Below are positions 33,456-42,054 of a stretch of DNA of 44,250 bases, piece by piece. Under the pieces are notes generated by a model. That model saw only the letters and a list, made by a program, of their open reading frames with translations. It searched no databases and was not told the DNA's origin. This DNA is from CAZUMH01 sp964621645 (GTDB lineage: Bacteria > Zhuqueibacterota > QNDG01 > JAGLOF01). Where the stretch lies: positions 1 through 44,250 of the forward strand of contig CAZUMH010000016.1 in NCBI GenBank assembly GCA_964621645.1. The letters are read 5' to 3'. The translations under genes were made by a program, and so were the position numbers. Within the stretch, counting starts at the first letter, position 1; each line of letters opens with the position of its first letter.

Positions 33456-33748
33456 ATCGATTCCTGCATAATTCGCTGTAAGATAACCACCCACCTCCAT
33501 ATTTGCAACAGATTTCCAGCCTGATTTTCCTCTTTTATCGATAATCCATCGATTATTCTCTTTGATTTTAAAAGAGTGATTCACTACATTGATGCGAAGA
33601 TACATCCCAAGTAAAAGCGGACCAAGTCCAAAACAGCAGCGCATCGGTACTAATACGTTGTTTGTTCGCCGCTCCTGACCAGCGGTGGTTATTTGTTCAC
33701 AGCGGTACAATTCCCCACTCGAAGACAGACAGCGGAGTATTCTTTTTT

Positions 33749-34402
33749 ATGAGCGGAACCAAAGGATTTCCCGATCCTCAAAACTGTCTGGACGCTACTC
33801 CTCTCATCGATGCTGATCACAGCGAAATCAGGTGCGCGGCTGCCCGTATCATCGGCGGTTCGGACGATCACCTCCGTCAGGCTGAAAAAATTTTCTATTT
33901 CGTCAGAGACAGTATCATCTACTCATTCAGCGTGACCAGGCAGGAACCCTCCTTCCGTGCTTCGGCTGTCCTGCGCCGCGGCCGCGGTTTTTGCACCCAG
34001 AAAGCCATTCTCTTCTGCGCCCTGGCCCGGAGCTGCGGTATACCGGCCGCCCTGGCATTCTACGATATACTGGATAATACCCTGAGTCCCGTTCTGGTAC
34101 GCCTCCTGGGCGGCCATATGCTCTATCGGCACGGCATCCCCGCCCTTTGGCTCGGCGGCCGCTGGATGCAGTATGATCCTACCCTGGAAGCAGCGCTGGC
34201 CCGCCGCAAAGGCATGAGCCCTGTTGATTTTCGGGAGGACAGGGACAGCCTTATGCCGCCGCAGAAGGAGGATGGAGGCCCGGCCATTGAATACCGTGTC
34301 TTCCACGGCATGCAGGAAGATGTCAGTTTTCAAGAGATCGCCTCCTGGATGAAGGCGGCCTATCCCCGGCTCGTGCCGGAAACCGAAAGGAACATGTCAT
34401 GA
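33749..34402 (+). CDS. Transglutaminase-like (cysteine protease fold) protein
   Basis: 217 residues. The transglutaminase-like core has the probable triad C82 in GFCTQKAILFCALARSCGIP, H123 in GGHMLYRHG and D143 in QYDPTLE. Such domains act as peptidases or amide-bond enzymes in many bacteria. No signal peptide is seen, so it is probably cytoplasmic. I chose the ATG at 33749; GGAG lies 13 bases upstream, a little far. It overlaps the following hydrolase gene by four bases (ATGA). Confidence 0.85.
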   Translation: MSGTKGFPDPQNCLDATPLIDADHSEIRCAAARIIGGSDDHLRQAEKIFYFVRDSIIYSFSVTRQEPSFRASAVLRRGRGFCTQKAILFCALARSCGIPAALAFYDILDNTLSPVLVRLLGGHMLYRHGIPALWLGGRWMQYDPTLEAALARRKGMSPVDFREDRDSLMPPQKEDGGPAIEYRVFHGMQEDVSFQEIASWMKAAYPRLVPETERNMS

Positions 34403-35745
34403 ATCACGCATGGAAAATCCTGCTGCCGGTGAGTATGATAATCTGCAGCCTCTCCGGATCGCTTTACGCCCAGATGGAGAATTCGGAGAAGATTGCCGCC
34501 GGATTCGTCGATCTTCTGGCAGCGGAAAAATTTGACGAGGCGGTGAGCACCTTTGATTCCACCATGACCCGGGTCATGCCCGCGGCCGATTTGAAAAAGG
34601 TGTGGGAACAGGTCTGTGACCAGGCCGGCTCCTTTCAGCGGTACGGTAAAATCATGCGATTGCCGGCAGGAAAATATACCATCTATCTGGTGCGTTCCAC
34701 CTTCGCCAAGTATGATCTGGACATTAAAGTCGTCCTAGACAAACAGAACCGGGTAAGCGGTCTCTTTTTCCAGCCGGTAATGCAGCCGGTACAGTACAAG
34801 CCTCCTGCTTATGCCGATACCAGCAGTTTCAGGGAGATTGGGATACAGTTCGGAGAGAAGGAGTGGCTCCTGCCCGGCACGCTTACCATACCCAGGGGAG
34901 AAGGCCCTTTCCCGGCGCTGGTGCTGGTGCATGGCTCGGGACCCAACGACCGGGACGAGACCATCGGCCCCAATAAACCCTTCCGGGATCTGGCCTGGGG
35001 CCTGGCCTCCCGCGGTATCGCCGTCCTTCGCTACGACAAACGGACAAGGATGTACGGGGCTAAAATACTAAAATTAAAAATCAATATAACGGTAAAAGAG
35101 GAAACCGTCGACGACGCTGTCGCCGCTGCCGGGCTGCTGGCCCGGCGCCCGGAAATAGATCCGGAAAGGATCTACGTTCTGGGGCACAGCCTGGGAGGCA
35201 TGCTAATCCCTCGCATCGCGACGCGTCTCCCGGAAGGGGCGGGATTCATCATCCTGGCCGGTCCCACCCGCCCCCTGGAGGACATCACTCTGGAGCAGTT
35301 CCGCTACATCTTTGCATTGGATGGGAAAATTTCACCCGAGGAAGCCGATAAACTGAAGGAAGTGGAGCGGGACGTGGCCGCGGTCAAGCGGATCACCAGC
35401 GAGGCCGCCCTGCCGTCTGACAGTCTCATTTTCGCCGCCCCGGCGGGCTACTGGTTCGACCTGCGGGACTATCATCCGGCCCTGGCGGCACGGGAGATAG
35501 CTGCTCCTCTTCTCATCCTGCAAGGGGGGCGCGATTATCAGGTCACGAAAGAGGATTTCCAGGGTTGGAAAAGCAGTCTGAATGGATGCAGGAATGTTAC
35601 TTTCAAACTCTATCCGGATCTCAATCATCTTTTCATGACGGGAAAAGGGAAAAGCCAGCCAATGGAATATCAATCTCCCAAGCATGTGGACCCGGATGTT
35701 ATCGCGGACATTGCCGCCTGGGTGAACAAGGATGGAAAATTGTAG
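34399..35745 (+). CDS. Secreted alpha/beta hydrolase with N-terminal DUF3887-like domain
   Basis: 448 residues. A signal peptide ends near SLYAQ. Residues about 28-130 resemble DUF3887, often found before secreted serine hydrolases. Residues about 150-448 are an alpha/beta hydrolase with LVLVHGSGPNDRDET, nucleophile S264 in GHSLGG, acid D379 in GGRDYQV and H410 in LNHLF. Likely a periplasmic or exported esterase or peptidase; substrate unknown. Coupled to the transglutaminase-like gene by ATGA. Confidence 0.9.
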   Translation: MNHAWKILLPVSMIICSLSGSLYAQMENSEKIAAGFVDLLAAEKFDEAVSTFDSTMTRVMPAADLKKVWEQVCDQAGSFQRYGKIMRLPAGKYTIYLVRSTFAKYDLDIKVVLDKQNRVSGLFFQPVMQPVQYKPPAYADTSSFREIGIQFGEKEWLLPGTLTIPRGEGPFPALVLVHGSGPNDRDETIGPNKPFRDLAWGLASRGIAVLRYDKRTRMYGAKILKLKINITVKEETVDDAVAAAGLLARRPEIDPERIYVLGHSLGGMLIPRIATRLPEGAGFIILAGPTRPLEDITLEQFRYIFALDGKISPEEADKLKEVERDVAAVKRITSEAALPSDSLIFAAPAGYWFDLRDYHPALAAREIAAPLLILQGGRDYQVTKEDFQGWKSSLNGCRNVTFKLYPDLNHLFMTGKGKSQPMEYQSPKHVDPDVIADIAAWVNKDGKL

Positions 35746-35796
35746 GATGATTCCGCGTATGAACACGGTAAAACACAGATAAGGGAATGTATCGGC

Positions 35797-37830
35797 ATGG
35801 CGACCTTAAAGAAAAAATCCCTGCCTTCCTTTACCATTCTGATCGCCTCTCTTATCCTGCTCATGGGCTTCGGCGGTTTCGCCTTTCTGGAATTCGACCG
35901 CACTAAAAATGACCTGGTGAAGATGATGGATGAACAGGGCTTTGTCCTCCTGGACGCCCTCATGACCACCAGTCAACGCTCCATTCTCGCCTTTCAGGAG
36001 ATTGAAAACCAGCTGCAGGGGAACCTGCTCAGCACCGCCCGGCTTCTGGCCTTTCTAGAGACGAAACAAAGATTGGAACAGGCGAAGCTGGACAGTCTCA
36101 CCGGACTCTTGGGCAACTACCGTATTGAAATATATGATCTGAAGGGAAGACTGCTCTACCTCCACAGCGGGGGAGGACAGTCGGGAATGATCTCAAACGA
36201 TACCATGCCGGAATTCATTCAGCCGATCCTGAAAGGGGAACGAGAGGAACTCGTGGCGGGATTCCAGGAGGAATCCTACCGCCGGGAACCTCAATATATC
36301 GCCGCCGTGAGCCGGCCGGAAGGCGGAGCGCTTGTTCTTATTGCGGAAACGCGACAGCCGTTGCAGCTGCGGCTCCAGCTCGGCCCGGGAAAACTTATCC
36401 AGGAGATCGGATCCCATCCGGGGGTAGAGTATGTGGTACTGCAGGATTCCCTTGGTATTCTCATGGCGAGCCGTGCCATTACAAGTATCAGCAGCATCGA
36501 TTCCGATGATTTCCTGCAGCTGCTTCTTTCCCGGGGTGACCCTTCTTCCCGTTTTCTTGATTATGGCGGCAGCAGGGTCAGGGAGATCTGCGGCCGCTTC
36601 ATTTTTGAGCAGGGATCCAGTGTCATCTATAGAATCGGCCTTTCTCTGAACCCCTATACGGAGATGCTGAAAAAAACGCGTCTGCGTCTGGCGCTGCTTG
36701 TTCTCATCTTCGCGGCCGCCGGAATACTGGCTTTTAGCCTGGTCAGTGTACGGCATAACATCCGTACCCTATCCACATTATTCAACAGGGTCAAAACTCA
36801 CACCGGGAATATTCTGGAAAATCTTGAGGATGGAGTGATCGCAACCGACGGCGTCGGCCACATCACCATATGCAACAAGGCCGCGGCGGAAATGCTGGCC
36901 TTCGATCCCGGTGATATTATCGGGAAAAAGTGCTCTGATCTGGACTCGCAGTTTTCTTCACTGCTCCAGCGTTCTCTCACCGAAAAGAAACCTTTGGAAA
37001 GAATAAAACAAAAATATCTGATCGAAGGCATGACCAGGGTCCTCAGTATGCGGACGAGCCTGGTCTATGATGGAAAAGGCGGACTCGATTCCGTTATCTT
37101 GGTAGCGACGGATCTTACCCAGGAAAGCAATCTTGAAGATGAAATGAGGCGGAAGGAAAAATTGAGCGCCATGGGAGAGCTCGCCTCCGGAGTGGCCCAT
37201 GAGATCCGCAATCCCATTAATGCCATCGGAATGATCGGTCAGCGATTTCTCAAGGAATTCACTCCCCGCCAGGATGAAGAGGAATTCCAGCAGCTGGCCC
37301 GTACCATGATCGACGAAACCCGCCGTACTCATGATATCATCGAACGCTTTCTTCGCTTTGCCGCACCGCCCTCTCTCAAACCAGCGCGGCAGCATATCGG
37401 AACGCTGATGGACGAATGCGCTTCAATCTTTAAAAGCAGTGCAGCTGCCGCAGGAATCGAATTCAATCTTCACGTCATGAATCCGGATGCGGAATTAATG
37501 GTGGACAGCGACCAAATGAAACAGGCCCTGCTCAATCTGCTGAAGAACAGCCTGGAAGCCATGGAAAAAGGAAGCGTCGAACTCAAGGGAGAGATAAACG
37601 GCGATATCTATCAGATAACAATCACAGACACTGGTACGGGGATCGACCCGGCCATCAAGGATAAAATATTCGATATATATTTTACCACCAAGGATAGCGG
37701 TACCGGTATGGGACTTCCCATCGTCTACCGTATCATCCAAGCTCACGGCGGCAAGATACGCCTGGAGGACAATCCGCAGGGAGGCACGATCGTGCAGATA
37801 AGACTGCCTCTGGAGGGGGATAATGAATAG
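35797..37830 (+). CDS. Membrane sensor histidine kinase with PAS domain (NtrB/AtoS-like)
   Basis: 677 residues. A membrane helix at about residues 10-32 and another at about 293-315 enclose a periplasmic sensor domain of some 260 residues. A PAS domain (ILENLEDGVIATDGVGHITI) follows. The H-box GELASGVAHEIRNPINAIG has the phospho-accepting H468, and the HATPase domain has NLLKNSLEAM, DTGTGIDPAIKDKIFD and GTGMGLPIV. The gene overlaps the following sigma-54 activator by eight bases, so they form a two-component pair. The signal is unknown. Confidence 0.92.
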   Translation: MATLKKKSLPSFTILIASLILLMGFGGFAFLEFDRTKNDLVKMMDEQGFVLLDALMTTSQRSILAFQEIENQLQGNLLSTARLLAFLETKQRLEQAKLDSLTGLLGNYRIEIYDLKGRLLYLHSGGGQSGMISNDTMPEFIQPILKGEREELVAGFQEESYRREPQYIAAVSRPEGGALVLIAETRQPLQLRLQLGPGKLIQEIGSHPGVEYVVLQDSLGILMASRAITSISSIDSDDFLQLLLSRGDPSSRFLDYGGSRVREICGRFIFEQGSSVIYRIGLSLNPYTEMLKKTRLRLALLVLIFAAAGILAFSLVSVRHNIRTLSTLFNRVKTHTGNILENLEDGVIATDGVGHITICNKAAAEMLAFDPGDIIGKKCSDLDSQFSSLLQRSLTEKKPLERIKQKYLIEGMTRVLSMRTSLVYDGKGGLDSVILVATDLTQESNLEDEMRRKEKLSAMGELASGVAHEIRNPINAIGMIGQRFLKEFTPRQDEEEFQQLARTMIDETRRTHDIIERFLRFAAPPSLKPARQHIGTLMDECASIFKSSAAAAGIEFNLHVMNPDAELMVDSDQMKQALLNLLKNSLEAMEKGSVELKGEINGDIYQITITDTGTGIDPAIKDKIFDIYFTTKDSGTGMGLPIVYRIIQAHGGKIRLEDNPQGGTIVQIRLPLEGDNE

Positions 37831-39184
37831 AGTCACTATTCTGGTCGTCGATGATGAAGAGAGTCAGCTGCATACCCTGTCGGGATATTTGAGCAAACAG
37901 GGCTACACTGTTTTCGAGGCCGACTGCGGCGAGAAGGCCTTTGAGCTGGTGGAACGGGAACAGGTGGATCTGGTGCTGACGGATATGAGGATGCCGGGAT
38001 TAACCGGCATGGAATTGCTGCAGAAGATCCACTCCCTCAATCCGGAAATCGATGTTATTCTCATGACCGCCTTCAGCCAGGTTGATGAAGCAGTGGCGAC
38101 GATGAAGCTCAATGCCCGGGATTATCTTCAGAAACCCATCGACCTGGACCAGCTGGATTTTATTATAGAGAAAGCTCTGGAGCGGCGCAATCTCATCAGT
38201 GAAAACAGAGAGCTGCGGCAGGCCCTGCAGGAAAAATATGACTTCAAGACCATCATCAGCGGCAGCGGGGCCATGGATCAGGTGCTCAATACGGCGGCCC
38301 GGGCGGCCCAAAGCAAAGCGACCGTGCTGCTGCGGGGCGAGAGTGGAACGGGAAAGGAAGTGATCGCCCGGGCGATCCATCTGGCAGGCGAACGTGGCGC
38401 AATGTCCTTCATCCCGGTGAATGTGGCGGCCGTGGCTGACACCCTGATCGAGAGTGAACTGTTCGGATATGAGAAAGGCGCTTTCACCGGCGCGGAACGC
38501 CAGAAACCCGGCTGTTTTGAACTCGCCGATGGCGGCACTCTGTTCATCGATGAAGTGGGAGATATCCCCCTGGCCAGTCAGGTGAAAATGCTCCGGGTCT
38601 TGCAGGATCATTCCTTCCAGCGGGTGGGTGGAGAAAAGACCTTACAGGTGGATGTGCGCGTCATCGCGGCGACCAATCAGGACCTGGAGAAGCTGATCAA
38701 GGAAAACAGGTTCAGGGAAGATCTCTACTATCGGTTGAACGTCATCTGCATCAGAATACCGCCGCTGCGGGAACGGAGATCTGATATCTCTCTGCTCATC
38801 GATCATTTTATCCAAAAATTCAGCAAGGAAGAAAACAAGCGAATCAATGCCGTCTCAAAAGAAGCCATGGACCTGCTGATGAAATACCATTATCCCGGTA
38901 ATGTGCGGGAGCTGGAAAACATCATTCAGCGGGCCGTGGTGCTGACACGCACGGAGACGATCTCAAAAGTTGACCTTCCCCCCTTTCTCAACAACCAGGA
39001 AGGGGAAACGAATCTCTCCCCGACCTCTGACCTTCCCCTGCTTCAGCAGGTGGCCCGCCTGGAAAAATCGGCAATTCAGGCTGCACTTCGTCAAGCCGAC
39101 GGGAACCAGAGCGCCGCCGCCCGTTCATTGGGTCTGACGGAACGGAACCTGCGTTATAAAATGAAGAAATACGGACTGAAATAA
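37823..39184 (+). CDS. NtrC-family sigma-54-dependent response regulator
   Basis: 453 residues with all three expected parts: a receiver domain with D54 in LVLTDMRMPG; a AAA+ domain with Walker A GESGTGKEV, the sigma-54 contact loop ELFGYEKGAFTGA, and Walker B GGTLFIDEVGD; and a C-terminal Fis-type helix-turn-helix (QADGNQSAAARSLGLTERNL). Phosphorylated by the overlapping kinase, it should activate sigma-54 promoters. A near-perfect one lies only 126 bases after its stop and drives the surface-protein cluster. Confidence 0.96.
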   Translation: MNRVTILVVDDEESQLHTLSGYLSKQGYTVFEADCGEKAFELVEREQVDLVLTDMRMPGLTGMELLQKIHSLNPEIDVILMTAFSQVDEAVATMKLNARDYLQKPIDLDQLDFIIEKALERRNLISENRELRQALQEKYDFKTIISGSGAMDQVLNTAARAAQSKATVLLRGESGTGKEVIARAIHLAGERGAMSFIPVNVAAVADTLIESELFGYEKGAFTGAERQKPGCFELADGGTLFIDEVGDIPLASQVKMLRVLQDHSFQRVGGEKTLQVDVRVIAATNQDLEKLIKENRFREDLYYRLNVICIRIPPLRERRSDISLLIDHFIQKFSKEENKRINAVSKEAMDLLMKYHYPGNVRELENIIQRAVVLTRTETISKVDLPPFLNNQEGETNLSPTSDLPLLQQVARLEKSAIQAALRQADGNQSAAARSLGLTERNLRYKMKKYGLK

Positions 39185-39204
39185 TCGACCAAATTGCCGG
39201 CCTC

Positions 39205-39222
39205 TTCGACGATATCGTCGAA
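39205..39222. repeat. 18-base perfect palindrome
   Basis: TTCGACGATATCGTCGAA reads the same on both strands. It lies 20 bases after the sigma-54 activator stop and about 90 bases upstream of the sigma-54 promoter, so it may be a regulator site or part of a transcript end. Confidence 0.6.
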
Positions 39223-39265
39223 TCTGCCTCGGAATTCCATAAATAATCCCCCTTTGAAAAACATA

Positions 39266-39280
39266 TTAACTCTTTGTTAA
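39266..39280. promoter_or_regulatory. Candidate activator-binding inverted repeat TTAAC-N5-GTTAA
   Basis: The arms are perfect and spaced by five bases, 30 bases upstream of the sigma-54 -24 element. A second exact copy of the pattern is at 44178-44192. A further palindrome, TGCTTAAGCA, lies at 39292-39301. Confidence 0.5.
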
Positions 39281-39309
39281 TGCAGGCATTATGCTTAAGC
39301 AAACAATTG

Positions 39310-39327
39310 TTGGCACGCCAATTGCTT
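39310..39327 (+). promoter_or_regulatory. Sigma-54 (-24/-12) promoter of the surface-protein cluster
   Basis: TTGGCACGCCAATTGCTT matches the sigma-54 consensus (TGGCACG-N4-TTGC) at every key position, with the GG and GC dinucleotides correctly spaced. Transcription should start near 39338, about 35 bases before the first gene. Confidence 0.85.
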
Positions 39328-39371
39328 GATTCCTGTCCAACAAGGGAAAAACAAACGGGGGTATAAAAATC

Positions 39372-39899
39372 ATGCGACGGTTCCTTCACACAGTATCAAG
39401 TCTCTGGCCACTGATGATCTTCACCATATGCATCATGTTCAGCCAGTCCCTCCAGGCACAGCAAACCGATACGACGGCAACAAAGCAGCGCCTGAAAAAC
39501 AAGGGCGTTGTCAAGCAGAACAAGATGATCAACCAGAACAGCGTGGTCAATGCCAACAGCAACCGCGATCTGGACGGCGACGGTATCCCCAACGGGCAGG
39601 ATGAGGATTTCACTGCTCTTAAAAAGGGGAAAGGGCATGGGTTCCTGGATCTGAACGGCGACGGTATCAACGATTATGCCGAGGACAGTGATAATGACGG
39701 AATACCGAACGGACAGGATCCCGACTGGCAGAAACCCCTGGACGGCAGCGGCAAACAAATGAAACAGGGTTTGGGTGGTTTTCAGGGGAGCGGATTGGGC
39801 CAGCGTCTGGGCAAATCCGGGCAGGAGAACTGTCTTGGGTCAGGCTCCAAAACGCAGGGAAACAAAGGCGGTAACGGCAACGGAAGCCGCGGCCGCTGA
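39372..39899 (+). CDS. Secreted DxDxDG-repeat (EF-hand/thrombospondin-3-like) protein
   Basis: 175 residues. A signal peptide ends near SLQAQ. The middle has calcium-loop-like repeats: DLDGDGIPNGQDED, DLNGDGINDYAED and DSDNDGIPNGQDPD. The C-terminal 60 residues are low-complexity Gly/Lys/Gln/Ser. These loops usually bind Ca2+ in secreted proteins. First gene after the sigma-54 promoter, with GGGGG about 12 bases upstream of the ATG. Function unknown; it shares its repeat type and glycine-rich tail with the product of 42055-42720. Confidence 0.8.
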   Translation: MRRFLHTVSSLWPLMIFTICIMFSQSLQAQQTDTTATKQRLKNKGVVKQNKMINQNSVVNANSNRDLDGDGIPNGQDEDFTALKKGKGHGFLDLNGDGINDYAEDSDNDGIPNGQDPDWQKPLDGSGKQMKQGLGGFQGSGLGQRLGKSGQENCLGSGSKTQGNKGGNGNGSRGR

Positions 39900-39915
39900 C
39901 AAAACGAAATTCATG

Positions 39916-39955
39916 CCGCAGGCAATCCGGTAAGCAATCCCCGGATTGCCTGCGG
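39916..39955 (+). repeat. Strong intergenic hairpin (15-bp perfect stem)
   Basis: CCGCAGGCAATCCGG and CCGGATTGCCTGCGG pair perfectly around a ten-base loop, between the first two genes of the surface cluster. There is no U-run after it, so it may set transcript stability or partial termination rather than full termination. Confidence 0.75.
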
Positions 39956-39978
39956 AAAATATTACCCTAGGAGGAGAT

Positions 39979-41970
39979 ATGTGTGTGAAAAAATGCTACT
40001 ATGGACTGGTTATTGGCCTCATCTCCCTGGCTTTCTTCGCTCAGACAATTCAGGTAAATGCTCAGGGAAAGAAGGAACATCTCCGGATTGCCGTCTCTCC
40101 AAGTAATGCCCAAATAATTATGGGAGAAACCCTGCAGTTTCTGGCCAGGGTCACCGATAAGAACGGTACTGAAAAAGATACCACCGTAAACTGGAGCGTA
40201 ACCCGTACCGACATCGGAACCGTAAATGAAACCGGACTGTTCACCGCACTGGAAGCCGGCAACGCCCAGGTTGTCGCGACCGTGGGCCGCACTTCCGGCA
40301 AGGCGAATGTGAAAGTTGTGTCCGATTCTTCCAAACAGCTTTACCGGATTATCGTGACTCCTTCCGATACTGTCTTGGCCGTGGGCGAATCCGTACAGAT
40401 GCGGGCCCAGATGGTTGATACACTGGGGAACGTCCAGGATGTCGCGTTTACCTGGAGTGTTACCGACAGCACCATAGGCCAGATAGATTCAAGTGCCGTC
40501 TTCACGGCCCAGGCCAAGGGACAGGCCTTCGTCTATGCGAAATCAGGCGGTCTGCGAGGCAAGGCCCACGTGGTCGTTCTGAAGGAGAAATCACTGCGCA
40601 ATCTGGGATATTCTATCGCAGTGACGCCGGGCGATACCACCGTGGAAGTCGGTACCCGGATTCAGTATACGGCCGCCCTCTATGACAGCAACGGCGTGCG
40701 TATCGACTCTGCCCTGACCTGGAGCGTAAGCTCGGACGGCTTCGGTGAAATCAGCGAGGACGGCCTCTTCACTGCACTGGCAAGGGGGCAGGGATTCGTC
40801 TACGCCACCATCGAAAACCTCTCTGGCAAATCCCATGTCAATGTGAAAGACTCCACCGCCAGGCGGGTAGAAGGCTGGCATTTGGTCATCTCTCCCCAGG
40901 ATACCGTGGTCATGGTCGGCGACCAGGTCGCCTACAGTGTTTTGTTAATGGATACGCTGGGAAATACCATTGATACTACCGCTGACTTCGACAGGCGAGG
41001 CAGAGATGTCGGTTATTTTGAAAACAATGTCTTTACCACCACCGACAAGGGCATCGGCTTAATAAAAGCGCGTCTGGGCAACTATAACGCCACCACCAGA
41101 ATTATCGTGACAGCAGACGGGGAATACGCCACCGGCGATTCGGCAACCATCCAATTCCGTAACTGGGACGGCAAGCAGGAAGGTGCCCTCAAGAGACTGA
41201 GTGATAAGGATGTTCTGAAAATAACCAATCTCCCCTTCCCGCTCAATATTCTCAACGGCGGTGAATTGATTTTCCAGCCGGGCTGTCTGAACGACAGCGT
41301 CAGAATCTCAATTACCCTGACAAGCGCGGCCGATATTACCACCGCAGATTCAACCGTGAACTTCGAGGGTGAGATACTTAACGGCATCTCTTTCCACGTC
41401 TATGTGAATGATACACTCGTCAGCCCCTACTATTTTGATCCGCCCGTTGGACTGGTGCTGCCGTACAAAGAAGAACTGATGCAGGAACTCGGCCTCGATC
41501 CAGAGGATCTCTGGCTCTTCTTCTACTCCGATTCTTCAGGTCTGGACAGCGCCGGGATCACCAATATCGTGGTGGATTCGGCAAGCAATAAGATCTACGC
41601 TGAGATTCATCATTTTTCCGACATTGTCATCGCGCCCTCAGCCGCCAGCGGGATCACCGACACCGGTGATGCTCAGACGCAGCCGGACGCTTTTATTCTC
41701 TACGGAAATTATCCAAATCCGTTCAATCCGGAGACGCGTATCCGCTTTACCGTGCCCAGCAGCTCACCTGGCAGGGTTTCTATTACCATTTACAACATCA
41801 TGGGCAAGGCGGTGAAGACACTGGCAGATCGGGAATACGCAGCCGGCACCTACACTCTCACCTGGCAGGGAGATGATGAATTTAACCGGAAAGTCTCTTC
41901 CGGCGTCTACATCTGCCGTCTGAAAAGCGGCAGTGTTACCAAGAGCAGCCGTATGATTCTGCTAAAATAG
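39979..41970 (+). CDS. Secreted protein with four Ig-like (Big2-type) repeats and FlgD-like C-terminal sorting domain
   Basis: 663 residues. A signal peptide ends near VNAQ. Four repeats of about 90 residues follow, each with the pattern xxVxPxDTxxxVGxxVQ ... WSV ... G ... GLFTA ... V (starting near residues 30, 115, 205 and 295), as in bacterial Ig-like 2 domains. A unique middle region follows, then a C-terminal domain with YGNYPNPFNPETRIRFTVP and GVYICRLKSG, the FlgD-like/type IX-type ending common in FCB-group secreted proteins. I chose the ATG at 39979, which has AGGAGGAG directly upstream. Probably a cell-surface or adhesin-like protein. Confidence 0.88.
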   Translation: MCVKKCYYGLVIGLISLAFFAQTIQVNAQGKKEHLRIAVSPSNAQIIMGETLQFLARVTDKNGTEKDTTVNWSVTRTDIGTVNETGLFTALEAGNAQVVATVGRTSGKANVKVVSDSSKQLYRIIVTPSDTVLAVGESVQMRAQMVDTLGNVQDVAFTWSVTDSTIGQIDSSAVFTAQAKGQAFVYAKSGGLRGKAHVVVLKEKSLRNLGYSIAVTPGDTTVEVGTRIQYTAALYDSNGVRIDSALTWSVSSDGFGEISEDGLFTALARGQGFVYATIENLSGKSHVNVKDSTARRVEGWHLVISPQDTVVMVGDQVAYSVLLMDTLGNTIDTTADFDRRGRDVGYFENNVFTTTDKGIGLIKARLGNYNATTRIIVTADGEYATGDSATIQFRNWDGKQEGALKRLSDKDVLKITNLPFPLNILNGGELIFQPGCLNDSVRISITLTSAADITTADSTVNFEGEILNGISFHVYVNDTLVSPYYFDPPVGLVLPYKEELMQELGLDPEDLWLFFYSDSSGLDSAGITNIVVDSASNKIYAEIHHFSDIVIAPSAASGITDTGDAQTQPDAFILYGNYPNPFNPETRIRFTVPSSSPGRVSITIYNIMGKAVKTLADREYAAGTYTLTWQGDDEFNRKVSSGVYICRLKSGSVTKSSRMILLK

Positions 41971-41979
41971 GTGGTTTAT

Positions 41980-42013
41980 GATAGGAGCGGGCCCTTTGCG
42001 GTCCGCTCCTATC
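41980..42013 (+). terminator. Strong hairpin after the Ig-like protein gene
   Basis: A 14-bp stem (GATAGGAGCGGGCC with GGTCCGCTCCTATC, one G-U pair) around a six-base loop starts ten bases after the stop. It lacks a U-run, so it may be a weak terminator or a 3'-end stabiliser. Confidence 0.5.
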
Positions 42014-42018
42014 TCCAC

Positions 42019-42047
42019 TTGACACTAACAGTCGGTCATAGTATATT
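42019..42047 (+). promoter_or_regulatory. Predicted sigma-70 promoter with almost no leader
   Basis: TTGACA (42019-42024) and TATATT (42042-42047) are separated by exactly 17 bases. Transcription would start at about 42054, and the ATG of the next gene is at 42055, so the transcript would be leaderless; no Shine-Dalgarno sequence is present either. Confidence 0.55.
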
Positions 42048-42054
42048 AAAACAA

